A stretch of 64,000 nt of DNA from Marichromatium bheemlicum. GTDB lineage: Bacteria > Pseudomonadota > Gammaproteobacteria > Chromatiales > Chromatiaceae. Under the pieces are notes generated by a model. It did no database searches, was not told where the DNA came from, and worked only from the letters and a program-made list of their open reading frames with translations. Position numbers and translations under genes: made by a program. The stretch spans positions 181,603 to 245,602 of the forward strand of contig NZ_JAAXKX010000003.1 in the NCBI RefSeq assembly GCF_012276755.1, in the 5' to 3' direction. This document shows, in pieces, positions 1 through 7,582 of the stretch (positions are counted from its first letter, which is position 1; every line of letters begins with the position of its first letter).

Positions 1-412
1 CGTAGTCGAGCCACCAGGGTTCGATCTCTGCTGGGGGGGTGGGCTTGCCGCCGCTCGGTGAGGTCGCCTCGCCCGGTCTTGGTGTCGCCGTGGTGGCGTC
101 GGCGCGCGGTGTCGCCGTGGTGGTGAGCCGGGGGTTGTCCTGGCGCGGCGACCGCGGTCGTTGTGCGTCACCTGCGAGCAGGGTCTGCACGGTGGTTGGC
201 TGCGGCGCTGTTAGCCCGGTGGCGGTGAGCCGGTCCTCGAGCTGTTCGAGCAGGCGCAGGCGCCCAGCGAGTTCGCGCTCGAGCCGCTGCAGCTGTTGCC
301 CGGAGGGGTGTTGGGTGAGCGCCTGGCGTGAACGGTCGAGGTGCGGTAGGGCCGCGACCACCAGGGTCGCGCCGATCAGTGCGGTGAAGATGAGGGTGGT
401 GCGCTTGTTCAT
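1..412 (-). CDS. Single-membrane-span protein of pseudopilin operon (3' end outside window)
   Basis: The reading frame opens with ATG at 412, overlapping the stop of the preceding gene in an ATGA arrangement, and stays open to the left edge, so the C-terminus is missing. About 137 residues are visible. Residues 5-23 form a hydrophobic stretch that looks like an N-terminal membrane anchor. Residues 25-65 are charged and Leu/Gln-rich, which fits a short coiled coil. After that comes a low-complexity Pro/Thr/Ala-rich linker. The architecture resembles small inner-membrane assembly proteins of type II secretion or type IV pilus systems, but I recognise no specific family. It is the last visible gene of a five-gene, tightly overlapped minus-strand operon. 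Confidence 0.6.
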   Translation of the reverse strand, partial: MNKRTTLIFTALIGATLVVAALPHLDRSRQALTQHPSGQQLQRLERELAGRLRLLEQLEDRLTATGLTAPQPTTVQTLLAGDAQRPRSPRQDNPRLTTTATPRADATTATPRPGEATSPSGGKPTPPAEIEPWWLDY

Positions 413-1629
413 GGCCGCGGCTCCTGTCGCGCCCCGGCGCTGACGCCGGGGGCGTTACCCCAGAGGGCGGCGAGGCTGAAGGTGTTCTCGCCGCTGTTGC
501 CGGCCTGGATGGTCTGATCGATGACCCGGTAGCCGTGCTGGGTGAGCGCATCGACGAGGTGGCGCTCCTTCTCCATCGAGGGGTAGAAGGCCTCACTGCG
601 GCCGGTGAGGACCACCATCGCCACCCCGTCCTCGACCACCACCGAGAGTTCTCGCAACTCGAGCCCCTCCGGGAGGCTGCGCTGTACGTCGCGTACCAGC
701 CGTGGCAGCGGTGGGACGCGGTCGCGTCGTGCCTGGAGGTCGAGCAATGCGAGGACGTCGCTGGCCTGCTCGGCGGTGACGATCGACTGCTGGTGGTTGC
801 GCCGCAGGCGTGTCTCGATCTCGTCGAGATCGGCGATCGCGACGCGCTGCTCGGCGAGCCGCTGTTCGAGCGCCAGCGCCTGTCCGTTCCAGCGCGTTCC
901 CTGCCAGACGAGGGCCAGGGTCAGTACCAGCAGGCTCAGACCCAGCCACGGCAGCATCGACAGCAGCAACAATTGGGCGCGTTGCCCCGGGGTGGTGTCG
1001 GCGATCGCCTCGCTGCTGGTCTCGAGCAGGGTCGGCAGGGCGCTCTGCAGGTCGGGGTCGTGATCGAGCGTGCAGCTTGCCGGTAGCTGGGTCCAGTCGA
1101 TCCCGGGGAAGCGTCGCCTCAAGGCCTCGACGAGCTGGGCGCCGGTGTCCTCGGTGAATTCGCCGTGGCCGATCAGGGTCGCGTGTGGTGGCAGCGGGTA
1201 GGTACGCCCGAAGCCTTGCTCGTTGAGCTGGCGGAAGAGTCGTTCGGCGACCATGCCCGGGTCGGAACCGGCTAGTACCGGCATGCGCTCGGCGAGCATC
1301 ACCTGCTTGTCGATCACCACCATGAAGCTGATGTCGTCGGGCTGGAGCAGCACCAGCAGATGACTCGCACGCCCGCGTTTCAGGGTCCAGGCGAGCATTG
1401 CCGCGCCCAGCGGGACCAGCACCTGGTAGTGGTCGCTGGCCTTGGCGCGCTTCTGGTAACGGGTCCAGACATCGAGCGGCACCACGGTGTAGAACACCCG
1501 GTAGGCGTCACGCAGCCGGGTGCGCTGGTGGACGATCACCCGTGAATAACTGTCGATCTCACCGTGATCGCGTAGGCGCTTCTCGATGATCGGGGCGATG
1601 TCGGCGACCCGGCTGTTGACCAGCATCAC
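409..1629 (-). CDS. GspL / PilM-PilN-like inner-membrane assembly protein
   Basis: The first ~220 residues look cytoplasmic and of mixed alpha/beta character. A single hydrophobic segment follows (about residues 224-246), then a charged coiled coil (about 250-290) and a C-terminal domain resembling the ferredoxin-like fold of PilN/GspL periplasmic regions. This is the layout of GspL or of a PilM-PilN fusion, the protein that links the cytoplasmic motor to the pseudopilus assembly site. The first standard in-frame start is GTG at 1629, followed at once by ATG. However, the frame remains open and protein-like up to about 1767, where an AGGAGT Shine-Dalgarno (1781-1776) precedes an in-frame ATC and no ATG, GTG or TTG. 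The true N-terminus may therefore be about 46 residues longer. The family call is by architecture only. Confidence 0.6.
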   Translation of the reverse strand: MMLVNSRVADIAPIIEKRLRDHGEIDSYSRVIVHQRTRLRDAYRVFYTVVPLDVWTRYQKRAKASDHYQVLVPLGAAMLAWTLKRGRASHLLVLLQPDDISFMVVIDKQVMLAERMPVLAGSDPGMVAERLFRQLNEQGFGRTYPLPPHATLIGHGEFTEDTGAQLVEALRRRFPGIDWTQLPASCTLDHDPDLQSALPTLLETSSEAIADTTPGQRAQLLLLSMLPWLGLSLLVLTLALVWQGTRWNGQALALEQRLAEQRVAIADLDEIETRLRRNHQQSIVTAEQASDVLALLDLQARRDRVPPLPRLVRDVQRSLPEGLELRELSVVVEDGVAMVVLTGRSEAFYPSMEKERHLVDALTQHGYRVIDQTIQAGNSGENTFSLAALWGNAPGVSAGARQEPRP

Positions 1630-1789
1630 CCCGAAGGTGGCGCGCTGGTAGTCGGTGAGCAGCCATAACGGGCCGGTCGGCGGGGCGTCGAGGTCGAGCG
1701 GCTGGGCCCGGTCGTTGGCGATGCGCAGGGCGCGCCCACCGAGATCGATGACCTTGATCCAATTGATGACGGCGGACTCCTGGTCGGGG

Positions 1790-2269
1790 TTAGCGTGAGT
1801 AGTAGGTACCGAGCAGGGTGAACCGCAGCGCCTGGGGGGCGTCGTCGTCCTGATAACGGGTGAACAGTCCGGGTTCGCCGCCGCTGGCGCGGATGCTCAG
1901 CGCCTCGGTGATGAAGAAGCCCTCGGCGCTGGGGGCGGTGCTCAACAGGTAGGCGTCGACCTGCTGGCGCGAGAGCATCCGGTTCTCGACCCGTAGCTGG
2001 CGTTCGCTCCAGGCCGAGCGCTGCAGTGCCTGCTGCTCGATCAGCGGTTGCCATTGCGCAAAGGCGCCGGCGGCCTGCTCCCAACGCTCGAGCGTGGCCA
2101 CCCCGCCGGCGGCGCTCGCGAGTACCTGGCGGGCGGTCTGGGCGTCGCGTTGTCCTTGCGCGAGCCGTTGCTGGGCACTGCTCGCATACCAGGAGCTGGC
2201 CGCCAACAGCAGGGCCGCGGCCAGGGTCGCGACGGCCTGGGCGGTGCCGCTGATGGGGAGCCGGGTCAT
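1790..2269 (-). CDS. Single-span PilO/GspM-like protein
   Basis: A 159-residue protein with a hydrophobic segment at about residues 11-29. A Gln/Ala-rich helical region (about 33-75) follows, then a C-terminal beta-rich stretch. A short N-terminus, one membrane span, a coiled coil and a small periplasmic domain are typical of PilO or GspM, but sequence identity to either is not evident to me. The ATG at 2269 overlaps the stop of the upstream pseudopilin gene (ATGA), implying translational coupling. The stop TAA at 1792-1790 is followed closely by the Shine-Dalgarno that seems to serve the GspL-like gene. Confidence 0.6.
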   Translation of the reverse strand: MTRLPISGTAQAVATLAAALLLAASSWYASSAQQRLAQGQRDAQTARQVLASAAGGVATLERWEQAAGAFAQWQPLIEQQALQRSAWSERQLRVENRMLSRQQVDAYLLSTAPSAEGFFITEALSIRASGGEPGLFTRYQDDDAPQALRFTLLGTYYSR

Positions 2270-3123
2270 TGGTCCATCCGCCAGTGCGCGGTCAGCAACA
2301 TCACCGCGTCCTCGTCGCGGTTCTCGCCGATGTCATCGGCGGTCGCCTCGAGGCCGGTGTCGCGCTGGAAGGTGTTGTTGCCGCCCCACTCGTAGCCGGG
2401 TTCGCGAACATTGGTCTGGGCGCGATTGCTCAGCGTGGTCTGCTCGCGGAAGCGGCCCTCGCGCGCATCCGGCGCGCCGTCGATCATCTGATCGAGGCTA
2501 CGTGCCAGGTCCGGGGTCAGCCCGCGCAGCACCATCACGTTGCCCGAGCCGCTGGCGGTGCCGTCCGGGTTCCACTGGAAGCAGATCTGCAGCTCTACCG
2601 GATTGCCGTTGCTGTCGTTGTAGAGATAACGATCCTCTTGACCCTCGGCGCGTCCGGCGGGCATGGCGATACCGGCGCGCTCCATCAGGTGATGGAGATT
2701 CTGCTCGGAGAGCGCGGCGGGGTCGCCGAGCCCGACCGAATTGGCCGGATAGCCCTGGCCATGACAGAGTCGTTGCCCGGTGCGGGTGTAGTTGGCGGGG
2801 ATGCCGGCGACCTGGCCGTGACGGTTGTTGAGCCGGGCGTCGGCGCCGCTGACCATGTAGGTCGGCGCGATCTGACTGTCGCCGACCACCACCCCGGTGC
2901 GCTGGAAGTGGATGTCGTAGGCGCGCTTCCAACCGGTGACGAACTGGAAGATCTGCTTCGACTGGGCCTCACGGACGATGTCCTTGGAGATGGCGATGCC
3001 ACCGAGGATCATGCCGATGACCACCAGCACCACGGTCAACTCGACCAGGGTGAAGCCGCCCTGGGGGTGACGGGCGACAGGGGCGTGCTGTTGCATTGAC
3101 TGACTCCGGCGGGGGCTGCTCAT
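2266..3123 (-). CDS. Large prepilin-like protein B (pseudopilin), tandem paralogue
   Basis: A 285-residue protein with a type IV prepilin cleavage/methylation site, GFTLVEL, at residues 23-29, followed by the usual hydrophobic alpha-1 helix. The globular part is unusually large for a pseudopilin. It shares long blocks with its upstream neighbour: a Gly-Asn-Pro motif before a CFQW segment, then GLTPDLAR, then DQMIDG. The two genes therefore look like tandem duplicates. Export and cleavage by a prepilin peptidase are expected from the motif. ATG at 3123 overlaps the upstream stop (ATGA), which favours this start over the internal ATG at 3096. No peptidase or motor ATPase is in the window. Confidence 0.8.
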   Translation of the reverse strand: MSSPRRSQSMQQHAPVARHPQGGFTLVELTVVLVVIGMILGGIAISKDIVREAQSKQIFQFVTGWKRAYDIHFQRTGVVVGDSQIAPTYMVSGADARLNNRHGQVAGIPANYTRTGQRLCHGQGYPANSVGLGDPAALSEQNLHHLMERAGIAMPAGRAEGQEDRYLYNDSNGNPVELQICFQWNPDGTASGSGNVMVLRGLTPDLARSLDQMIDGAPDAREGRFREQTTLSNRAQTNVREPGYEWGGNNTFQRDTGLEATADDIGENRDEDAVMLLTAHWRMDQ

Positions 3124-3917
3124 TGGTTCATCTTGTAGTGTGCGACCACGGTCATGATCTGGTCTTCGTCCTGGCGTGCCCCGAGGTCGTCGTCATTAGT
3201 GGGCGCCTCGCCATAGGCGAAGGTGTTGGCGCCCTGCCATTCCTTGCTCGGAGTACGATCCGTGGCGCAGCCAGTAAGCCCTTCTTGACGAAAGACGCCT
3301 TCACAGGCATCGGCCTGGCCGTCGATCATCTGATCGAGTGTGCGCGCCAGGTCCGGGGTCAGCCCGGAGATCACCATGACGTTGCCGGAGGGGACGTCCT
3401 GGCCCGGCGCATTCCATTGGAAGCACACCCGTAGCTCCTGCGGGTTGCCGTTGGTGTCGAGATAGACGTAGCGATCCTCGAAGCCCTCGGCACGACCGGG
3501 TGGGAGTTGGATGCCGTGGCGCAGCATCTCCTGGAACAGGGTATCGGTGACGGGGGCCGAGTTGATGTCGCTGATTTGAGCGTCCCCGTTGCAGATCGGT
3601 CCGGGGCCGTCTTCACCGGACATGTCCTCGCCGGAGATGATGTCGCCCGATTCAGCATCCTTTTGGTACTCGGCGCCGTTGACCATATAGCGCGGCGCGG
3701 TCTGGTCGTCGCCGAGGACCACGCCGGTGCGCGAGTAGTGGTTGTTGTAGGCCGAGACCCACTGATCGACGAACTTCTGCTTGATCTTCACGTACTCGGC
3801 GCTGCGCTGCATGTCGCGCCCGATGGACACGGCGCCGAGGATCAGCCCGATCACCACCAGCACCAGTGACATCTCCACCAGGGTGAAGCCGCGCATCGAG
3901 GAGTTGGATCCCGACAT
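3120..3917 (-). CDS. Large prepilin-like protein A (pseudopilin), first gene of operon
   Basis: A 265-residue protein with a short leader and the prepilin motif GFTLVEM at residues 10-16, then a hydrophobic helix. I chose ATG 3917 because it leaves a normal 8-10-residue leader; the open frame runs further upstream but that part is not protein-like. The globular region parallels the next gene, with CFQW, GLTPDLAR and DQMIDG blocks. It contains several cysteines (in the segments around CNGD, DACEG and TGCATD) that could form disulfides and are not all shared with the paralogue. It is the promoter-proximal gene of the minus-strand operon. Confidence 0.8.
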   Translation of the reverse strand: MSGSNSSMRGFTLVEMSLVLVVIGLILGAVSIGRDMQRSAEYVKIKQKFVDQWVSAYNNHYSRTGVVLGDDQTAPRYMVNGAEYQKDAESGDIISGEDMSGEDGPGPICNGDAQISDINSAPVTDTLFQEMLRHGIQLPPGRAEGFEDRYVYLDTNGNPQELRVCFQWNAPGQDVPSGNVMVISGLTPDLARTLDQMIDGQADACEGVFRQEGLTGCATDRTPSKEWQGANTFAYGEAPTNDDDLGARQDEDQIMTVVAHYKMNQ

Positions 3918-4159
3918 GGTTGTTCTCGCTCTTTGACTTGTCGTGGAAGGGACCGGGGTAGGGCCGGTCCGGCATATCGAGCGTCCAGCACGGACGCTAT
4001 GTGGTTGCTGGTGGGGGAAGTGGCGCAAGCCCGGCATCGATAGCCAGGTGATGTGGTAACGGGCAGAGGGGGGAGCGATATCGAGGCCGACTGCGGCGAA
4101 CGGCGGCGAGTCGCTTGGCTGATACCTGCGCGTGTGCGTCACTTCTTTTTTGATCCTAT

Positions 4160-4178
4160 GGCAAGGTTGCTCCTTGCC
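4160..4178. repeat. Perfect 7-bp inverted repeat, possible operator
   Basis: GGCAAGG and CCTTGCC are separated by TTGCT. Neither side has a proper T-run after the stem, so an operator or a transcript hairpin is likelier than a terminator. It lies in the divergent region and could serve either operon. Confidence 0.4.
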
Positions 4179-4404
4179 TGTGTGCTTCGATCAATCCGAT
4201 TCTTTACGATCGGTTGTCTGCCACTTCCTTCTGCGAGGATCTGTTTTTAGCGGCGTGAACATTTTGTTTATGGGCAGAGTATATCCAACCTGAGATCGAT
4301 CATTAGGGCACGATTTGTGTTTTTGTGGGCCCGGTCTCGTCGACCTGGCGAGGCTGTCTGGAGGCGGTCCTTGGGGGGGTGCTTAACGACGGATCGAGGC
4401 TGAA

Positions 4405-4413
4405 TGCTAGAAT
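4405..4413 (+). promoter_or_regulatory. Candidate extended -10 element for yebC
   Basis: TGCTAGAAT reads as an extended -10 (TGn then TAGAAT at 4408-4413). No good -35 lies at 17 bases, which is tolerated for extended -10 promoters. The transcript would start near 4420, about 30 bases before the yebC ATG, with an AGGAG Shine-Dalgarno near 4434. Confidence 0.4.
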
Positions 4414-4449
4414 ATCGGCCCAGTATTCAGCTCAGGAGCAACCCAATCG

Positions 4450-5199
4450 ATGGCAGGTCATAGTAAGTGGGCCAATATCAAGCACCGCAAGGCCGCGCAG
4501 GACAAGCGTCGCGGTAAGATCTGGACCAAGCTGATCCGCGAGGTCACGGTTGCGGCGCGTGCAGGGGGGGGCGACCCGGCGGCCAATCCGCGCCTGCGCC
4601 TGGCGATGGACAAGGCCTTCGGCGCCAACATGCCGCGCGACACCGTCGAGCGCGCGATCAAGCGCGGCGCCGGTGGCACCGATGGCGACAACTACGAGGA
4701 GATCCGGTACGAGGGCTATGGCCCGGGCGGCGTGGCGGTGATGGTCGACTGCATGTCCGACAACCGCAACCGCACCGCCTCCGAGGTCCGTCACGCCTTC
4801 ACCAAGCACGGCGGCAACCTCGGCACCGACGGCTCGGTGGCCTATCTGTTCACCAAGCAGGGGATCATCAGCTTCCAGCCCGGGACCGACGAGGACGCGG
4901 TGATGGAGGCGGCGATCGAGGCCGGCGCCGATGACGTGGTCACCAACGATGACGGTTCGCTCGACGTGATCACCACCCCCGAGGCCTTCTCCGAGGTCAA
5001 GGACGGGCTGGTCGCCGCCGGTTTCGATACCGAGGCCGCCGAGGTCACCTTCAACGCCTCGACCTCCGCCGAACTCGATCGCGACACCGCCGAGAAGCTG
5101 TTGAAGCTGATCGACGCGCTCGAGGACCTCGATGACGTCCAGGAGGTCTATCACAACGCCGATATCTCCGACGAGATCATGGCGGCGCTCGATGCCTGA
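4450..5199 (+). CDS. yebC: YebC/PmpR-family (TACO1) regulatory protein
   Basis: A 249-residue, full-length YebC-family protein. It opens with the characteristic [18 protein letters not shown] segment and continues with the conserved [11 protein letters not shown] and GYGPGG blocks. The family includes proteins described as transcription regulators and as translation factors that relieve ribosome stalling, so the precise role is open. It sits directly upstream of ruvC and ruvA, the classic yebC-ruvC-ruvA arrangement of proteobacteria. An AGGAG lies about 12 bases before the ATG. Confidence 0.95.
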   Translation: MAGHSKWANIKHRKAAQDKRRGKIWTKLIREVTVAARAGGGDPAANPRLRLAMDKAFGANMPRDTVERAIKRGAGGTDGDNYEEIRYEGYGPGGVAVMVDCMSDNRNRTASEVRHAFTKHGGNLGTDGSVAYLFTKQGIISFQPGTDEDAVMEAAIEAGADDVVTNDDGSLDVITTPEAFSEVKDGLVAAGFDTEAAEVTFNASTSAELDRDTAEKLLKLIDALEDLDDVQEVYHNADISDEIMAALDA

Positions 5200-5228
5200 C
5201 GTGGTCCTTGCGTGCGGGCGTTGAGGCG

Positions 5229-5780
5229 ATGACGCGCTCCCCCCGCACGGCGCCGCCTCGTCTGGCGCACCGCATCCTCGGTATCGACCCGGGGTCGCGC
5301 TTCACCGGCTATGGGGTCATCGATACCGACGGCCGTCACAGCCGCCGCGTGGCCAGTGGCTGCATCCGTGTCGACAAGGCCCCCTGGCCGGACCGGCTGC
5401 GGTTGATCTTCGACGAGGTCGAGCAGTTGGTGCTCACCCACCGTCCACACGAGCTGGCCGTCGAGCAGTTGATCTTCGCCCGCGACCCCAGCGCCGCGCT
5501 CAAGCTCGGGCAGGCGCGTGGCGCGGCGCTGTGTGCGGCGCTACGCGGTGAATTGACGGTGCACGAGTACAGCCCCAAGTCGGTCAAGCTGGCGGTGGTC
5601 GGCACCGGTGGGGCGCAGAAGTCGCAGGTCCAGCACATGGTGCAGGTGCTGCTGACGATGGAGACATCGCCCGGCGAGGACGAGGCCGATGCGCTCGCCA
5701 TCGCGCTCTGTCACGCCCACTCGATGGGCATCCCCGGGCGCAAGCGCATGGCCGCCTCGTGGCGCGATTGGAGACCCTGA
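5229..5780 (+). CDS. ruvC: Crossover junction endodeoxyribonuclease RuvC
   Basis: RuvC resolves Holliday junctions by symmetric cleavage in the RuvABC system. The RNase H-like fold is visible: GIDPG near the N-terminus carries the first catalytic Asp, AVEQLIF the Glu, and the EDEADALAIALCH region the C-terminal acidic pair. The ATG at 5229 gives 183 residues; an alternative TTG at 5208 would add seven. It follows yebC by 29 bases and precedes ruvA by 4. Confidence 0.95.
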   Translation: MTRSPRTAPPRLAHRILGIDPGSRFTGYGVIDTDGRHSRRVASGCIRVDKAPWPDRLRLIFDEVEQLVLTHRPHELAVEQLIFARDPSAALKLGQARGAALCAALRGELTVHEYSPKSVKLAVVGTGGAQKSQVQHMVQVLLTMETSPGEDEADALAIALCHAHSMGIPGRKRMAASWRDWRP

Positions 5781-5784
5781 ACCC

Positions 5785-6387
5785 ATGATCGGACGTTTGC
5801 GTGGACAGCTGGTCCACAAACAGCCGCCCCGGCTGATGCTCGACGTCGGTGGCGTCGGCTATGAACTCGAGGCGCCGATGTCGACCTTCTACGAGCTGCC
5901 GGCGGTGGGCGAGACGGTCACCCTGATCACCCATCTGGCGGTGCGTGAGGACGCCCAGGTGCTCTACGGCTTCATCCGCGAGTCGGATCGGGCGCTGTTT
6001 CGCAACCTGCTCAAGGTCACCGGGGTGGGGGCGCGGATGGCGCTGGCAATCCTCTCGGGGATGGATGCGGCGCGCTTCGCCCAGTGTGTCGAGTACGAGG
6101 ACGTCACCGCCCTCACCAAGCTCCCCGGCATCGGCAAGAAGACCGCTCAGCGCCTGGTGGTGGAGATGCGCGACCGACTCGAGATGCTCGCCACCCCGCC
6201 CTGCGTTGGGGCCGCCGACGAGAATACGCCCGGTGCGGATCAGGCGCTCGCCGATGCAGTCAGCGCCCTGGTCGCGCTCGGTTTCCGTCCGGCCGATGCG
6301 ACGCGCATGGCACGCGCCGCCGACGACGGCGCCAAGACCTCCGAGGAGATCATCCGCGTGGCATTGCGATCGGTGAATCCGGCCTGA
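5785..6387 (+). CDS. ruvA: Holliday junction branch migration protein RuvA
   Basis: A 200-residue protein of normal length. The N-terminal OB-fold begins MIGRLRGQL. Two helix-hairpin-helix motifs follow: LLKVTGVGARMAL and LTKLPGIGKKTAQRL. The C-terminal third is the domain that contacts RuvB. RuvA tetramers hold the junction while the RuvB motor drives migration. The usual next gene, ruvB, is absent here; the next gene belongs to glycolate metabolism. Confidence 0.95.
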   Translation: MIGRLRGQLVHKQPPRLMLDVGGVGYELEAPMSTFYELPAVGETVTLITHLAVREDAQVLYGFIRESDRALFRNLLKVTGVGARMALAILSGMDAARFAQCVEYEDVTALTKLPGIGKKTAQRLVVEMRDRLEMLATPPCVGAADENTPGADQALADAVSALVALGFRPADATRMARAADDGAKTSEEIIRVALRSVNPA

Positions 6388-6477
6388 CCTAAGGGGGCAT
6401 CGTCGACCGGGTGCGGCCAGCGCCCGGCCCCATCGTCGCTCGTGGCGACGACGACCAGGGATGCGCGAGGCCCCCGG

Positions 6478-7551
6478 ATGAGCCAGGACCTGACCGCCGA
6501 GTTGTGCGCCAGCGTGGCCGCGGCGATCGCCGCCGCCACGCCGTTGTGTCTGCGTGGCGGCGGCACCAAGGACTTCCTCGGTCGCCACTGCGCGGGCCGT
6601 CCGCTCGCGCTCGCCGGGCATCGCGGCATCCTCGATCACCAGCCGCGCGAACTCACCCTCACTGCCCGCGCCGGTACCCCGCTGTGTGAGATCGAGACGG
6701 CGCTCGCCGAGGCCGGGCAGTGTCTCCCCTTCGAACCGCCGCACTTCGGCCCCGGCGCCACCCTCGGCGGCACCATCGCCTGTGGCCTCTCGGGCCCGGC
6801 GCGCCCTCATGCCGGGGCGGCGCGCGACTTGGTGCTCGGCGCGCGGGTGCTCACCGGGCGCGGCGAGGTGCTGCGCTTCGGCGGCGCGGTGATGAAGAAC
6901 GTCGCCGGTTACGACATCGCCCGGCTGATGACCGGCGCCTTCGGCACCCTCGGCATCCTCCTCGACATCAGCCTCAAGGTGCTGCCGCGCCCCGAGGCGG
7001 TGCGCACCCTGGTGCTCGACTGCGCCGGTGACGAGGCGCTCGCCCGGCTGCGCGCGCTGGCGCGCCGAGCGCTGCCGCTGAGCGCGAGCTGTCACGACGG
7101 CGAGCGGCTGTGGCTGCGACTCTCCGGGGCCGAGCGCGCGCTCGGCCCCGCCGCCGCCGAGATCGGTGGCGAGCGCGTCGAGCCGGGGCGGGCCGAGGAC
7201 TTCTGGGACGCGCTGGTCCGCGAGCAGCGCCATCCCTTCTTCACCGCGCCGGGCGCGCCGCTGTGGCGGCTCTCGCTGCCGCCGCATGCGCCGGCGCTGG
7301 CGCTCGACGCCCCTCAGCTGATCGAGTGGGGTGGGGCGCAGCGCTGGCTGCGCACGGTCCACCCCGCGGAGGTGGTGCGCGCCGAGGCCGCACGGCTCGG
7401 CGGGCACGCGACCTGTTTTCGCGGCGGCGAGGCGATGCACTCCCCCTTCACCCCGTTGTCGCCGCCGCTGCTCGCGCTGCACCGCAACCTCAAGCAGGCC
7501 TTCGATCCCCACGGCATCCTCAATCCGGGGCGCTTCCATGCCGAGTTCTAG
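6478..7551 (+). CDS. glcE: Glycolate oxidase FAD-binding subunit GlcE
   Basis: A 357-residue FAD-binding PCMH-type protein. Conserved features are LRGGGTK near residue 30, a Pro-Gly-rich block around FGPGATLGGTIA, and MKNVAGYDIARLMTGAFGT. GlcD, GlcE and GlcF together oxidise glycolate to glyoxylate at the membrane. ATG 6478 is preceded by GCGAGG at a good distance, which favours it over the upstream ATG at 6442. It is followed by glcF after 31 bases. No glcD is in the window, so the catalytic FAD subunit must be elsewhere. Confidence 0.9.
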   Translation: MSQDLTAELCASVAAAIAAATPLCLRGGGTKDFLGRHCAGRPLALAGHRGILDHQPRELTLTARAGTPLCEIETALAEAGQCLPFEPPHFGPGATLGGTIACGLSGPARPHAGAARDLVLGARVLTGRGEVLRFGGAVMKNVAGYDIARLMTGAFGTLGILLDISLKVLPRPEAVRTLVLDCAGDEALARLRALARRALPLSASCHDGERLWLRLSGAERALGPAAAEIGGERVEPGRAEDFWDALVREQRHPFFTAPGAPLWRLSLPPHAPALALDAPQLIEWGGAQRWLRTVHPAEVVRAEAARLGGHATCFRGGEAMHSPFTPLSPPLLALHRNLKQAFDPHGILNPGRFHAEF

Positions 7552-7582
7552 CGGGGCGTCGCCGCCTTGACCCGGAGTCCGC

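Larger units (their letters stand above)
3918..4449. other. Divergent intergenic region between pseudopilin operon and yebC
   Basis: About 530 bases with no convincing gene. A 65-codon frame at 4053-4250 has no Shine-Dalgarno and an unlikely composition. The part from about 4140 to 4440 is clearly richer in A+T than its surroundings and probably carries promoters in both directions. Confidence 0.6.

Noticed and set aside
4053..4250. 65-codon plus-strand frame in the pseudopilin/yebC gap
   Set aside because: No Shine-Dalgarno, no recognisable features, and it lies in an A+T-rich promoter-like region.
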